A stretch of 64,000 bases of DNA, from positions 1-64,000 of the forward strand of contig NZ_AXAC01000004.1 in NCBI RefSeq assembly GCF_000472665.1, in the 5' to 3' direction. Below, in pieces: positions 51,299 to 61,196 of the stretch; the first letter of the stretch is position 1, and each line of letters starts with the position of its first letter. The DNA is from Acetobacterium malicum subsp. dehalogenans DSM 11527. GTDB lineage: Bacteria; Bacillota; Clostridia; Eubacteriales; Eubacteriaceae. The notes under the pieces were generated by a model, which saw only the letters and a program-made list of their open reading frames with translations, was not told where the DNA came from and did not search any database. The position numbers and the translations under genes were made by a program.

Positions 51299-51337
51299 AA
51301 AAAAAGGATGGCTTGCGCGGGCAAGTCATCCTTTTTT
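51299..51337. terminator. Bidirectional terminator
   Basis: AAAAAGGATGGCTTGC pairs with GCAAGTCATCCTTTTT around a short GC loop, between the converging GNAT and diguanylate cyclase genes. Confidence 0.85.
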
Positions 51338-51347
51338 AGCCTTGATT

Positions 51348-52775
51348 TTAAAGCAGGGTTACCTGATTTTTGCCTTTGGTTTTGGATGCATAAAGGGCCT
51401 GATCGGACCGGCGGATGATGGTATCTTCGGTGTCGATGCCAATGGCCTGGGTTACTCCGATGCTGACGGTGATGTTGAATTTAGAGAGCAGCGGATCATT
51501 GACAATTTCAAGTCGCAGGGCCTCAAGTTTTTCAGCGGCTAAAACCCCGGGAAGGTAAATAATGCCGCTGAACTCGTCACCACCCCAGCGGGTGATGAGA
51601 TGATCGTTGAGGGCGGCCTTGCAAAGTGTCATCACATGTTTTAAGATCTCGTCGCCCTGCAAATGGCCGTGGGTATCATTAACATCTTTAAAGTGATCCA
51701 GATCCATTAAGAAAACCGACCAAGCACCCTTGGTCTCGTCGTTTAAAGACAGAGTAGCTTTTAAATTCTGATCAAAGTCCTTCCGGTTGGAGAGGATTCC
51801 CAGATTATCCAGTAGCGCCAGCTTTTTCATTTGGGTATCATTTTTGTTGATGATTCGTTGAACAATAATCAGCACAGAGGCCAGGACCAGGATAATAACA
51901 AAGAGGTCATAATACAATTGCTGATTAAAGGATTGGGCCAGTTCGGAGGTATCTTTCCGGACAATCAGATACCAGTCCAGTTCTTCGATGTAATGACTGA
52001 TAATATATTGCTGATTGTATAAGTCGTCATCATTGAATACGTTGATGGTATCCGTTTTATTATAGAGACTGGGCCCGATGGCGGAATAGCTTTCCAGATC
52101 GTTGATGTTCTGAGTCTCAATTAGATTGGGATTGGTATGGGCCTGGATCAACCCCTGCTCATCGACCAGAAAGGCTTCCAGATCATAGTCTCGTTCAAAA
52201 TTTTCAAGGAGCTCCTGCACATAGGTCATTTCGATTCCAACCCCGGCCACACCCATAAGATTTCCCTGATCATCCAGTATTTTGCAATTAATAAAAATAG
52301 TCAGGCGCTGATTATCGACCTGATCCTGATCCACATCCAGGACATAAAGCTTATCCTGATTGATAAAATCGTAATACCATTGGTCATGGTCATCCTGAGC
52401 TGAAATGGTTTTGAACAAACCGTTATAATGGAAATAATTCAGGGATTTGGCCGAAATCAGAAAGACCGAATGATAATTATATTTGCTCCGGATCCCCGCC
52501 AGATAATCAATGATTTCCTGATTGTTTTGAGGATCTTCCAGTTGCAGCCACTGCTTGACAAAGCTGTCATTGGCCATCGTCAGGCTCACAAAAATAGGTT
52601 TGGTCAACTCATTATTGATTTCTGAATAAATATTGGTGGATGTCAGTTTGGATATATTTAGCACATCATCTTTGATGATTTTGCTGTAGGTTGTAAAGCT
52701 GAAGAATACAATAGCCACTATACCAATGAGTATGATAAGTGAGATCAGCAGTCCGACTTTATTGCGTTGTTTCAT
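51348..52775 (-). CDS. Membrane diguanylate cyclase with Cache sensor
   Basis: A 475-residue protein: transmembrane helix (about 8-28), extracellular Cache domain (about 35-275, with LLENFERDYDLEAFLVDEQG), second transmembrane helix (about 285-305), then a GGDEF domain with the intact signature RWGGDEFSG. It should make cyclic di-GMP from two GTP in response to an outside signal. The substrate-binding region NDTHGHLQGDEIL is complete. No I-site RxxD could be placed with confidence. Ribosome site GGGGACCTT before the ATG is weak. Confidence 0.92.
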   Translation of the reverse strand: MKQRNKVGLLISLIILIGIVAIVFFSFTTYSKIIKDDVLNISKLTSTNIYSEINNELTKPIFVSLTMANDSFVKQWLQLEDPQNNQEIIDYLAGIRSKYNYHSVFLISAKSLNYFHYNGLFKTISAQDDHDQWYYDFINQDKLYVLDVDQDQVDNQRLTIFINCKILDDQGNLMGVAGVGIEMTYVQELLENFERDYDLEAFLVDEQGLIQAHTNPNLIETQNINDLESYSAIGPSLYNKTDTINVFNDDDLYNQQYIISHYIEELDWYLIVRKDTSELAQSFNQQLYYDLFVIILVLASVLIIVQRIINKNDTQMKKLALLDNLGILSNRKDFDQNLKATLSLNDETKGAWSVFLMDLDHFKDVNDTHGHLQGDEILKHVMTLCKAALNDHLITRWGGDEFSGIIYLPGVLAAEKLEALRLEIVNDPLLSKFNITVSIGVTQAIGIDTEDTIIRRSDQALYASKTKGKNQVTLL

Positions 52776-52811
52776 AAGGTCCCCATCAGTTTAGTTTTAT
52801 TTCAATTTTTA

Positions 52812-52854
52812 ACATTAAAAAGAGGTTTTGTCAATCATAATTAACAAAACCTCT
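52812..52854 (-). terminator. Terminator after the EF-hand-like protein gene
   Basis: On the minus strand AGAGGTTTTGT pairs with ACAAAACCTCT, followed by TTTTTAATG. Confidence 0.7.
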
Positions 52855-52894
52855 GATTATTGGTAGTCGGCATTGAGTTGCATTGTTTCAGGGA

Positions 52895-54055
52895 TTAGAT
52901 GACCAGATCGATATGCTGGATGGTTCCGGCGGAACCGTCTTCGTTGAGATAGATCCCGGTTCGCTGCAGTTGCGCATTGGTTTGATTATCAGTGCCTTTA
53001 AGGGCAAAGCTGGTACTGACGTTACCCAGATAAATGGCGCCCACGCCTTTTTGACCCAGGGCCATCAAAACATCTTTGCCACTGGAATCCTTGGACCAGA
53101 TCTGTAGTTTATCATAGATGGCATCATTTTCGTCGATCCAGTTATTGCCATCGGAATCATATTTAGCCAGATCGTCAAAACCATTGCCGCTCTGCGGGCC
53201 GAAGAGTTCACTGCCGTCATTTATTTTTCCGTCATTGTTTGAATCCAGAGCCAGAAAGCCGCTACCGGGTCCAACAAAGGAAATTTGATCGAGGGTCCCA
53301 TTGGCATCAATATCGAAGGCGTATTTTTCTTCGGTAACTGAGGCACTGCCGGCATCGTAGTTGATCACCAGCGGATCAACTTGAACGGGTTGATTACCGC
53401 CCTTAACCGGTTGAGCGCCACCTTGAATGTTGAGATTGGATTGGGACATAAATTCCCGGCTGAGATTTAACTGCAGATCGATATTGATCTGTCGGCCATC
53501 TGCGGTTGTGACCGATGCTTGAGCCTGAAATGAAGTGCTTTGGGCTTCATAATGGGTGACACTCTGACTGTATTCAAAGCCGCCACCAGAAGCATTGCCG
53601 GTATTGCTGCGGGGTTGCGCACCAGCTAAACCCTGTGCCCATCCGGCGGCAGCAGCCTGGAGCGAACTCCGGCTGGAATAGGCGCTTTGGATGGCTTGAC
53701 TCATTTTGGGATCTTCCAGGGTCGCTTTTTTAGGCATCACAAATTTTATTTTTTTGCCAGTTAATGCCTGAATCATCCGCTTCAATAAGGTCAGCTGTTG
53801 TTCTTCTTTGCTGGAGAGCGAGGCTGTTTCATCTTCCGAGGCTACAGTTGACACTGGAGCTTGGGTGTTTAATTGAAGATTTTTAGCCTTTTCTGATATT
53901 TCCAGGATATCCATACCTTTTGAAGAAGAACTGGTTATGGTTGTCGTTTTAGAGTTACCCTGGGCATCCCAGGTTCTTAAAGATTCGACAGCTTTGGTCG
54001 CTTCCTTATAACTGCTTTGGCTTGCCATTGCGACGTTTGAACTTTCAATTTTCAT
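52895..54055 (-). CDS. EF-hand-like calcium-binding protein, unknown function
   Basis: A 386-residue protein without a clear signal peptide. The N-terminal half is Ser/Ala/Gln-rich with a coiled region. The C-terminal third has calcium-loop-like repeats: FDIDANGTLDQI, LDSNNDGKINDGSELFG and YDSDGNNWIDENDAIYDKL, which resemble EF-hand or dockerin loops in large secreted clostridial and deltaproteobacterial proteins. CATGGAGGTGGATTT precedes the ATG. It may be exported by a non-classical route or act inside the cell; no function known. Confidence 0.7.
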   Translation of the reverse strand: MKIESSNVAMASQSSYKEATKAVESLRTWDAQGNSKTTTITSSSSKGMDILEISEKAKNLQLNTQAPVSTVASEDETASLSSKEEQQLTLLKRMIQALTGKKIKFVMPKKATLEDPKMSQAIQSAYSSRSSLQAAAAGWAQGLAGAQPRSNTGNASGGGFEYSQSVTHYEAQSTSFQAQASVTTADGRQINIDLQLNLSREFMSQSNLNIQGGAQPVKGGNQPVQVDPLVINYDAGSASVTEEKYAFDIDANGTLDQISFVGPGSGFLALDSNNDGKINDGSELFGPQSGNGFDDLAKYDSDGNNWIDENDAIYDKLQIWSKDSSGKDVLMALGQKGVGAIYLGNVSTSFALKGTDNQTNAQLQRTGIYLNEDGSAGTIQHIDLVI

Positions 54056-54167
54056 AAATCCACCTCCATGTTATTACGAAATGATTACGCCAGAAAAAGA
54101 CGCAATCCGTTGATTTTAATATCGGCAGAATGAAAAAAAAGATAAGTGATAAATTAAATAAAGTTGA

Positions 54168-55481
54168 TTATTCTTCAGAGTGAAAGGTTACGGTTTGGCC
54201 TTCCAAAATCATATTTGTGGTTCGCATTGCACACATTTTGCCACACATCGAGCAGCTGTGTTTTTCTTCGGTGGGTGTGCTTTCGTAATAGGCTTGGGCT
54301 TTTTCGCCATCAATGGCCAGCTCAAACATTGTATCCCAGTCAATCTTTCGCCGGGCGTCGGACATCTTATTATCCCAGTCCCGGGCTTTCGGGATGCCCT
54401 TAGCAATGTCCGCGGCATGAGCAGCAATCTTGGTGGCAATGATTCCTTCCTTAACATCATTGATATCCGGGAGACGCAAGTGTTCGGCGGGGGTCACATA
54501 ACAAAGAAAATCAGCACCGTTGGCGGCAGCAATGGCACCGCCGATGGCAGCAGTAATATGGTCATAGCCCGGCGCGACATCGGTTACCAGGGGGCCGAGA
54601 ACATAGAAGGGTGCATTATGACACAATTTTTTCTGAAAAATCATATTCGCAGCAATCTCATTGATGCTCATATGGCCGGGACCCTCGACCATCACCTGGA
54701 CATCTTTGGCCCAGGCCCGTTTGGTCAGATGGCCCATTTCAATCAACTCGCTAAGCTGAGAAGCGTCGGAGCTGTCGTCGATACAGCCGGGGCGCAGAGC
54801 GTCGCCCAAACTGATGGTGACATCAAACTCCCGCAGGATCGCCAGAAAATCATCATAATACTCATAAAAGGGGTTTTCGTTGCCGGTCATTTCCATCCAG
54901 GCAAAGAGCAGTGAGCCCCCCCGGGAGACAATATTGGTGCGCCGACCAGCTCGTTTAAAGGCTTCTATCGTCCGCTTGTTGATCCCGGCGTGGATAGTCA
55001 TAAAATCGACCCCTTCTTCGGCATGGGCCCGGACCACCCGCATAAAATCCTGGGGGGTGATCGACCGCAGATCTTTTTCAAGATAACCGATGGCGTCATA
55101 CATCGGAACCGTACCGATCATCGCCGGGGACCGTTCAATCAGCTGCTTTCGGAAGGTGTTTGTTTTTCCGTAGTTACTTAAGTCCATGATCGCTTCGACG
55201 CCATGGTTTAAGGCCAGTTTTACCTTTTCCAGTTCAAGCGTGTAGTCCTTACAATCCCCGGATACCCCCAGATTGACATTGACTTTTGTCTTTAAACCGG
55301 TACCGACGCCTTCAGCAGAAAGGGCGTGATGACGGTTATTGGCCGGGATGGCCACCTGGCCACAGGCGACCAGGGCGATGAGTTTCTTAACATCCAGACC
55401 CTCCTTTGCTGCTACTATTTCCATTTCCGGGGTGATAATCCCCTTTTTGGCCGCTTCCATTTGAGTGCTGTAATTTTTCAC
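54168..55481 (-). CDS. thiC: Phosphomethylpyrimidine synthase ThiC
   Basis: ThiC is a radical-SAM enzyme that rearranges aminoimidazole ribotide to hydroxymethylpyrimidine phosphate, the thiamine pyrimidine precursor. The 437-residue protein shows the family blocks [33 protein letters not shown] and the C-terminal 4Fe-4S motif [11 protein letters not shown], the shorter clostridial form. Length is normal for Firmicutes. No other thi gene is adjacent. It lies behind a TPP riboswitch and a leader terminator, so thiamine diphosphate should shut it off. AGGAAGATCCTG precedes the ATG. Confidence 0.97.
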   Translation of the reverse strand: MKNYSTQMEAAKKGIITPEMEIVAAKEGLDVKKLIALVACGQVAIPANNRHHALSAEGVGTGLKTKVNVNLGVSGDCKDYTLELEKVKLALNHGVEAIMDLSNYGKTNTFRKQLIERSPAMIGTVPMYDAIGYLEKDLRSITPQDFMRVVRAHAEEGVDFMTIHAGINKRTIEAFKRAGRRTNIVSRGGSLLFAWMEMTGNENPFYEYYDDFLAILREFDVTISLGDALRPGCIDDSSDASQLSELIEMGHLTKRAWAKDVQVMVEGPGHMSINEIAANMIFQKKLCHNAPFYVLGPLVTDVAPGYDHITAAIGGAIAAANGADFLCYVTPAEHLRLPDINDVKEGIIATKIAAHAADIAKGIPKARDWDNKMSDARRKIDWDTMFELAIDGEKAQAYYESTPTEEKHSCSMCGKMCAMRTTNMILEGQTVTFHSEE

Positions 55482-55515
55482 AGGATCTTCCTTTCAGAAT
55501 TAAAATTATGCGGAT

Positions 55516-55546
55516 AAAAAAAGTGCCTTCCACAATAGGAAAGCAC
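55516..55546 (-). terminator. Riboswitch-controlled terminator before thiC
   Basis: On the minus strand GTGCTTTCC pairs with GGAAGGCAC and is followed by TTTTTTT. It is between the TPP aptamer and thiC, the expected place for a transcription-off platform. Confidence 0.8.
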
Positions 55547-55582
55547 AAAAATCACGGATTAGAAAATTAGCTAAAACGTCTT

Positions 55583-55660
55583 GCCTCCCTACGTTAGTAT
55601 TAACTAACAGGTTCAAAGGGTCAGGTTTTAACCTTCTCAACTATAATAAGTCCCCCCGCA
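55583..55660 (-). promoter_or_regulatory. TPP riboswitch (THI element)
   Basis: On the minus strand the conserved segments GTTGAGAAGG, ACCCTTTGAACCTG and ACGTAGGGAGGC occur in order, the signature of the TPP aptamer. It controls thiC. Confidence 0.95.
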
Positions 55661-55681
55661 AATGAGTATTCAATTGTCAGC

Positions 55682-55709
55682 ATTATATCATCTTAAATAA
55701 AAATGTCAA
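55682..55709 (-). promoter_or_regulatory. Promoter of the thiC leader
   Basis: On the minus strand TTGACA (55704-55709), 16 bp, TATAAT (55682-55687), with an extended TGA before the -10 box. Confidence 0.8.
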
Positions 55710-56033
55710 GATGCAGAAATGATTTAAGACAATAATAGTTTGGCTAAATTGGTTGGGGAGTAGGAAAATTTAAAAAATAGGGACTGTCATTTTGGGATGA
55801 TTATTGTTATGATAGGGTCAGGAAGATTCACTTCAATGAGAACGGTTCCAATGGATAGAAGTGTTCGGCGGATGAGTGTAAATTAGCATTTGATACATCG
55901 TCTGATCTTCCGGCATGAGCTCAACTGAAAAAGGGTCTTGGTTAAGAAAAAATAGAGCCTTGACCGTTACAATGAAAACGATTGAAATTACCAGAAAGAA
56001 CAGGTCATGGTAAAAAGACAGAGATGGTGCTGA
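55710..56033. other. Intergenic region between thiC promoter and the HD-GYP gene
   Basis: About 320 bp with no gene I can support. A minus-strand frame overlapping the HD-GYP gene start has no ribosome site. No clear promoter for the plus-strand gene is seen. Confidence 0.5.
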
Positions 56034-58163
56034 ATGAAACTGAAATATAAAACAATTATAATTGCCCTTTGCAGTGCGGCTGTGCTTTTGGGGATCACCT
56101 ATGGGATTTTTTATTGGGTTTTTTACGGCTATGTTGACACCGCCCAGCGAAGTCAGGTCGACAAAGATTTTGAAATGGTTGAAACCATCATTGAAAACGA
56201 AAAAGAAAATCTCAACAGCATTTTGAAGGATTGGGCCTATTGGGACGATACCTTTAATTTTATCAATGACCGGAATCCAAATTATGTGACTGCGAATCTT
56301 AATGATGAGTCGCTGGAAAATCTCAACTTGAATATGATGCTTTTTGTCAATCAAACCGGCGAGGTGGTCGGATACGGGGATTTTGCCTTGACCGAAGAAC
56401 AGTCTGCTATGTTGATGGAAAAAATCAGCCAGAACAACTTTTATACCGGGTTGCTAACAGAGGATGAGGATGTCAAAACAAATCTGATGATCCTGGACGG
56501 ACAGCCATATCTAATTGCTTCCGGGCGGGTCAATAATTCCAGCCGTAATACGGTCAGTAATGGCAGTATGGTGATGATAAAAACTGTTGATGACGAAATG
56601 ACGGCTTATATTAGCGAGTTAACCGGAGTCAATGTGGAATTAAGAGAAGCAGGGACGGTGGCGACCATTTTGGAAAATCAAATTCTAAAAAGAGAATTCG
56701 ATGGTAAACCCTATCTTACAGCCAGCCGACTTCAGCCGGATGGCTATGGTGAAGGGACCATTCTGATGACGATATCCCGGGTAGAAGAAAACTATGCTTT
56801 TGTAAAGAATCAGTTCAATTTATTTATGGCCAGTTTCGTGGGGTTTCTTTTACTCATCCTCGGCATTGATTACTTTTTAGTCAACCGGTATTTTCTAAAG
56901 CGAATTGAAAAGCTGATTGCCTTTACCAAAGAAGTGGGATTAAAACGGGATGCCACCCTCTCTATCGATATGGACGGACGAGATGAGCTTAAAACACTGG
57001 CGGTTTCGATTAACCAGATGCTTCGCGAAATTGACCAGGCTAATCAGAATATCAAATCCAATATCACCAAAAGGAAGGTCAACGAGGAAGAGATTCGCTT
57101 TTTAAGTTACTCGGATCCCCTGACCCGACTTAAAAACCGGGATTATATGAAAATGCAGTTTGAAGTTCTCGGTCAACAGCAAGAGTCGCACTATTTCATT
57201 ATTATGTGTGACATCAATGGACTGAAGCTGACCAATGATGCCTTTGGTCATCAGGAAGGTGATCAGATGCTGATTGCCGTGAGCAATGTACTCCGGCGGA
57301 TGTGCCGTCCTAACGATATGATTTCAAGATGGCCGGGCGATGAATTTGTCATTGTGCTTAAGGATATCAACCAGGAGGGGGTCTGTCGGCTTATCCGGGA
57401 TATCACGGATGAGATTGAGAAAATCCGGGATTTCCACTTGAATATTAGCGTGGCGATGGGTTATGCAGAAAGTAATGAGGAATTAAAAAGTCCGGAAGAG
57501 GTACTGAATCAGGCTGAGAACCGCATGTATCGCAATAAGCTGATGGAAAGTACCAGTTCCCGAAATGCGACGATTCGGTCGCTGGCCCGAACGCTTCATG
57601 AAAAAAGCACCGAGACAGAAGCTCATACGATGCGGATCAGCCAATTGAGCAAAGCCTTGGGCAGCCATCTGAAGCTGCGCAAAGATCAGTTGGATGAATT
57701 GGAGTTGTTGTCGCTGCTCCATGATATTGGCAAAATCGGAATACCGGAATATATTCTGAATAAACCAGCTAAACTCAATAATGAGGAGTGGGAGATTATC
57801 AAAACCCATCCGGAGATTGGTTACCGAATTGCCAAATCAACACCGGTCTTGGAACATATTGCCGAGTATATTCTGGCGCACCATGAAAAATTTGATGGAA
57901 CCGGCTATCCTAATGGGCTTAAAGGTAAGGAAATTCCCTACCTGGGCCGGATCATCAACGTGGTGGATTCCTTTGATGTGATGACCCACAGTCGCAGTTA
58001 TAAAAAAGCCAGCGATTTATCTTATGCCATCAGTGAATTGAAAGCCTGTTCCGGCACTCAATTTGATCCGGAAATCGCCAGTGCTTTTCTTAAAATGATT
58101 GAAGACGAAGGCTTGCCGGTACGGTTGGAAATTTCAGTATTTATGGATAACCAAAGAAACTAA
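56034..58163 (+). CDS. CHASE4-like/GGDEF/HD-GYP cyclic-di-GMP protein
   Basis: A 709-residue membrane protein: helix at about 7-29, extracellular CHASE4-like sensor (about 35-255, DWAYWDDTFNFINDRN), helix at about 262-284, HAMP, a GGDEF-type domain whose signature reads WPGDEF, and a C-terminal HD-GYP phosphodiesterase with LLHDIGKIGIPEYIL, HPEIGYRI and HHEKFDGTGYPNG. The HD-GYP residues are complete, so degradation of cyclic di-GMP is likely; the altered GGDEF domain may be weak or regulatory. The ribosome site is poor. Confidence 0.9.
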   Translation: MKLKYKTIIIALCSAAVLLGITYGIFYWVFYGYVDTAQRSQVDKDFEMVETIIENEKENLNSILKDWAYWDDTFNFINDRNPNYVTANLNDESLENLNLNMMLFVNQTGEVVGYGDFALTEEQSAMLMEKISQNNFYTGLLTEDEDVKTNLMILDGQPYLIASGRVNNSSRNTVSNGSMVMIKTVDDEMTAYISELTGVNVELREAGTVATILENQILKREFDGKPYLTASRLQPDGYGEGTILMTISRVEENYAFVKNQFNLFMASFVGFLLLILGIDYFLVNRYFLKRIEKLIAFTKEVGLKRDATLSIDMDGRDELKTLAVSINQMLREIDQANQNIKSNITKRKVNEEEIRFLSYSDPLTRLKNRDYMKMQFEVLGQQQESHYFIIMCDINGLKLTNDAFGHQEGDQMLIAVSNVLRRMCRPNDMISRWPGDEFVIVLKDINQEGVCRLIRDITDEIEKIRDFHLNISVAMGYAESNEELKSPEEVLNQAENRMYRNKLMESTSSRNATIRSLARTLHEKSTETEAHTMRISQLSKALGSHLKLRKDQLDELELLSLLHDIGKIGIPEYILNKPAKLNNEEWEIIKTHPEIGYRIAKSTPVLEHIAEYILAHHEKFDGTGYPNGLKGKEIPYLGRIINVVDSFDVMTHSRSYKKASDLSYAISELKACSGTQFDPEIASAFLKMIEDEGLPVRLEISVFMDNQRN

Positions 58164-58192
58164 AATATCGAAAAATAAGAGGAGGAAACGTG

Positions 58193-58651
58193 ATGACAGA
58201 GATAATTCAATTAGGGGCAATGGCTCCGGATTTTGCATTGCCGGATCAAAATGGCGAGATGATTACCCTGAGTCAATATCAAGGGAAAAAGGTGCTGCTG
58301 TCCTGGCATCCCCTGGCCTGGACATCAGTATGCACCGACCAGATGCGGTCTCTGGATCGGAATGCGGATCGCTTTGCACAAAAAAACACGGTGTTATTAG
58401 GCCTCAGTGTTGATCCCCAGCCCAGTAAATCGGTGTGGGCCCGGGCCCTGTCAATAAAACATTTCAAAATTTTATCAGATTTTGTGCCATTGGGTACGGT
58501 GGCGAGAGACTACGGCATTTTCAGTGAAGAACATGGCGCATCAAAAAGAGCCAATATCCTGATTAATGAAGCAGGGATGGTGATCTGGGTCAAGAAATAT
58601 GAAATTCACACCTTGCCGGATGTGGAAGAAGTGCTGGGAAAAATGAAATAG
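58193..58651 (+). CDS. Peroxiredoxin (AhpC/TSA family)
   Basis: A 152-residue thiol peroxidase. The peroxidatic Cys is in PLAWTSVCTDQM near residue 47, in the family PxxxTxxC context. No second conserved Cys is seen in the usual C-terminal place, so it may be of 1-Cys type or use an outside reductant. It lies in front of the carotenoid genes, separated by a terminator, so co-regulation is not shown. AGGAGGAAACGTG precedes the ATG; GTG 58190 is the alternative. Confidence 0.9.
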   Translation: MTEIIQLGAMAPDFALPDQNGEMITLSQYQGKKVLLSWHPLAWTSVCTDQMRSLDRNADRFAQKNTVLLGLSVDPQPSKSVWARALSIKHFKILSDFVPLGTVARDYGIFSEEHGASKRANILINEAGMVIWVKKYEIHTLPDVEEVLGKMK

Positions 58652-58730
58652 GGCAGCAGATTTTTTATTCAGAGCAACCGAAATACGCCGGCCCGGTCAA
58701 ATGTTCTGCAAATTTATCGGTAGTCTCGAT

Positions 58731-58755
58731 ACCCTGGGTAACCAGGGTGTTTTTT
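58731..58755 (+). terminator. Intrinsic terminator after the peroxiredoxin gene
   Basis: ACCCTGG-GTAA-CCAGGGT followed by GTTTTTT. Confidence 0.85.
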
Positions 58756-58810
58756 GAATCGTTTGGGGTATAAAAACAAACATACTTGAAATGAAGGGAT
58801 ATATAAAAGC

Positions 58811-60310
58811 ATGAGCAGAAAGAAAATCATCGTCATCGGGGCAGGGGTCAGCGGCCTAGCCAGTGCAGTACGATTATTAAATGAGGGCTTCGAGGTTGAG
58901 CTTTATGAGAAGAACCGTCAGGTCGGGGGGCGCATGGGTGTCATCAGCGGCAACGGCTTTACCTTTGATCTGGGTCCCACGATTCTGATGATGCCCCAGA
59001 TTTATGAAGAGGTTTTTAGCAATTGCGGCCGAAACCCGGCAGATTATCTCGAGATGGAGCGATTGGATCCTATCTATAAGGTGTATTTTGGCGATGGGTC
59101 CACCCACGAGGCATCGTCTGAGCTGAGCAGTCTGATTAAGACCTTGGAATCGGTTGGTGAAACAGAAACTCAGGGTTATCTGGCCTATCTGGCCGATGTC
59201 TATAAACGGTATCTGGTGGCCAAGGAACACTTTATTGATCGTTCGTTCCGAAAGGCCACCGATTTTTATAATCCGAAAACCCTGTTGGCAGGGCTGCGGT
59301 TACGAACCTTTGACAATGCCTTTGACTCGGTCGGCAAATTTGTCAAGGATGAAAAGCTCAAGGAACTGCTGAGTTTTCAGACCCTTTATATTGGTATCTC
59401 GCCCTTTAATGGGCCATCAATTTACACGATTATCCCCATGATCGAACTGACCTATGGGGTCTGGTTTTTGAAGGGCGGGATGCGGGCGATGGCCCTGGCT
59501 ATGGAGAAACTGTTTCTGGAAATGGGCGGCAAATTATTTCTTGATACAGCGGTGGAACGCATTAACATTGATGGAAAAATGGTTCGTGGTGTCACGGTTA
59601 ATGGAGAAGAGAAAACCGCAGATGGGGTCGTCTGTTCGGCGGATTTTCCCTATGCCATGAAAGCGTTGTTGCCCGATGATTTTAAACACAAAAAATATCA
59701 ACCGGCCAAGGTCGCTGAACTGGACTATTCCTGTTCGGCCTACATGCTCTACTTGGGTCTGGATAAACGGGATTTTCCCGGTTTGAATGTCCACAACCTG
59801 GTCTTTTCTAAAGATTTCAAGGGCAATCTGGACGATATTTTCGCCGGGCGTTTTCCGGCAGATCCATCCATTTATGTTTATGCTCCGGCACTGCTGGATG
59901 AAAGCCTGGCCCCCGCGGGGCAATTGGGCCTTTACGTATTAGTACCGGTGCCCAACTTAAAAGATGGATCCTTGCCCTGGGAAGATGAGGCGGCAATGGC
60001 CGGCTATCGCCGCCAGGCACTGGAAAAGATCAGCCAGATTCTGCCACTAAAAGATTTTGAACAGCACATTATTTTCGAAAAATCCTATAATCCCGTTGAT
60101 TTCAGGGACGACTTCAATGCTCTGTTCGGAGCTACCTTTGGTTTGCGCCCGACCTTGTTGCAGAGCAATTACTGGCGGCCCCAACCCAAGGCGATGGGCT
60201 ATCAAAATTTGTATTTTACCGGATCCAGCGCCCATCCCGGGGCCGGCGTTCCGATCGTGTTAACATCAGCCAAGATTACCGTAGCGGAAGTGATGAGGGA
60301 TTTCCAATGA
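58811..60310 (+). CDS. crtI: Carotenoid (phytoene or diapophytoene) desaturase
   Basis: A 499-residue FAD oxidoreductase of the CrtI/CrtN family that introduces conjugated double bonds into a C40 or C30 polyene. N-terminal dinucleotide fold KIIVIGAGVSGLASAVRLL and the substrate-side blocks GGRMGVISGNGFTFDLGPTI and YGVWFLKGGMRAMALAMEKL; the C-terminal FAD block FTGSSAHPGAGVPIV is complete. Whether it is C40 or C30 cannot be told from sequence here. Its stop overlaps the synthase start (ATGA at 60307-60310). Confidence 0.93.
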   Translation: MSRKKIIVIGAGVSGLASAVRLLNEGFEVELYEKNRQVGGRMGVISGNGFTFDLGPTILMMPQIYEEVFSNCGRNPADYLEMERLDPIYKVYFGDGSTHEASSELSSLIKTLESVGETETQGYLAYLADVYKRYLVAKEHFIDRSFRKATDFYNPKTLLAGLRLRTFDNAFDSVGKFVKDEKLKELLSFQTLYIGISPFNGPSIYTIIPMIELTYGVWFLKGGMRAMALAMEKLFLEMGGKLFLDTAVERINIDGKMVRGVTVNGEEKTADGVVCSADFPYAMKALLPDDFKHKKYQPAKVAELDYSCSAYMLYLGLDKRDFPGLNVHNLVFSKDFKGNLDDIFAGRFPADPSIYVYAPALLDESLAPAGQLGLYVLVPVPNLKDGSLPWEDEAAMAGYRRQALEKISQILPLKDFEQHIIFEKSYNPVDFRDDFNALFGATFGLRPTLLQSNYWRPQPKAMGYQNLYFTGSSAHPGAGVPIVLTSAKITVAEVMRDFQ

Positions 60311-61173
60311 TCACTGAAGCAATCCAAAAAGATTTAAACTGGTGCGAAACCCTGATTCAGAATAATTCTAGCAGTTTTTATCGGGCTTTCCGAAAATTAC
60401 CGCAAGAACAGGCCCAGGCAGTGTTTGCGATCTATGCCTTCTGCCGGATTGCCGATGATGCCATCGATGTTGATAACAACCCGGAAATGGTCAAAGAGAT
60501 GGTTGTCAAACTGGATGCTTTCAAAGCGGGAGAAACCCCAGATGAACCGATGTGGCGGGCGCTGCGATGGGCGTTTGACACCTTTCCCCTAAAAATTCGG
60601 CCGTTTCAGGAAATGCTGATCGGTCAGCTTCAGGATGTTGACTTTAAACAGCCGGAAAGCTTTAATCATTTATTGGACTATTGCTATCTGGTGGCTGGAA
60701 CGGTGGGCCTGATGCTTTGTCCGCTGTTGGCAAAACCGGTAACCATTGAAACCGAAAAATTATCGGTGGAACTGGGCATTGCCATGCAGCTTACCAATAT
60801 TTTACGAGATGTGGGCACGGACTATCGGCTTAATCGCATCTACCTGCCGGAGGATTTAATGATTGCCCTGGGGGTCAGTCCCGAGAATCTGGCGGGACCA
60901 GAGCCGACCCCGGAACTGATCAGACTGTGGGAGCATATTGCGGCTGAAGCTGAAAGCCGCTATAATAGAATTACAGCGAATCTGGATGTATTTGACAAAA
61001 ACGCTCGATTGCCGGTATTATTGGCACTGCTTTATTATAGTAAGATAATAAAACGTTGCCGGAAAGCCCGGTATCGGTTGTTGGATCGACGGATCTATGT
61101 TCCTAAATGGGAAAAGCTGATGCTCTTTATTACGGCGAACAGACAGCTGTTATTAACATCATTGTGGCGATAA
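60307..61173 (+). CDS. crtB: Phytoene/squalene synthase family protein
   Basis: A 288-residue head-to-head prenyl synthase that joins two GGPP (phytoene) or FPP (dehydrosqualene). Both Mg-binding aspartate motifs are present: RIADDAIDV near residue 53 and LRDVGTDYRLNRIYLP near 160. SSSFYRAFRKLP is the usual N-terminal motif. It overlaps the desaturase gene by 4 bp, so the two make the carotenoid core. No GGPP synthase gene is in the window. C30 (CrtM) or C40 (CrtB) not resolved. Confidence 0.93.
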   Translation: MITEAIQKDLNWCETLIQNNSSSFYRAFRKLPQEQAQAVFAIYAFCRIADDAIDVDNNPEMVKEMVVKLDAFKAGETPDEPMWRALRWAFDTFPLKIRPFQEMLIGQLQDVDFKQPESFNHLLDYCYLVAGTVGLMLCPLLAKPVTIETEKLSVELGIAMQLTNILRDVGTDYRLNRIYLPEDLMIALGVSPENLAGPEPTPELIRLWEHIAAEAESRYNRITANLDVFDKNARLPVLLALLYYSKIIKRCRKARYRLLDRRIYVPKWEKLMLFITANRQLLLTSLWR

Positions 61174-61196
61174 GCGGCGGAGAATGGAGGCATCTG

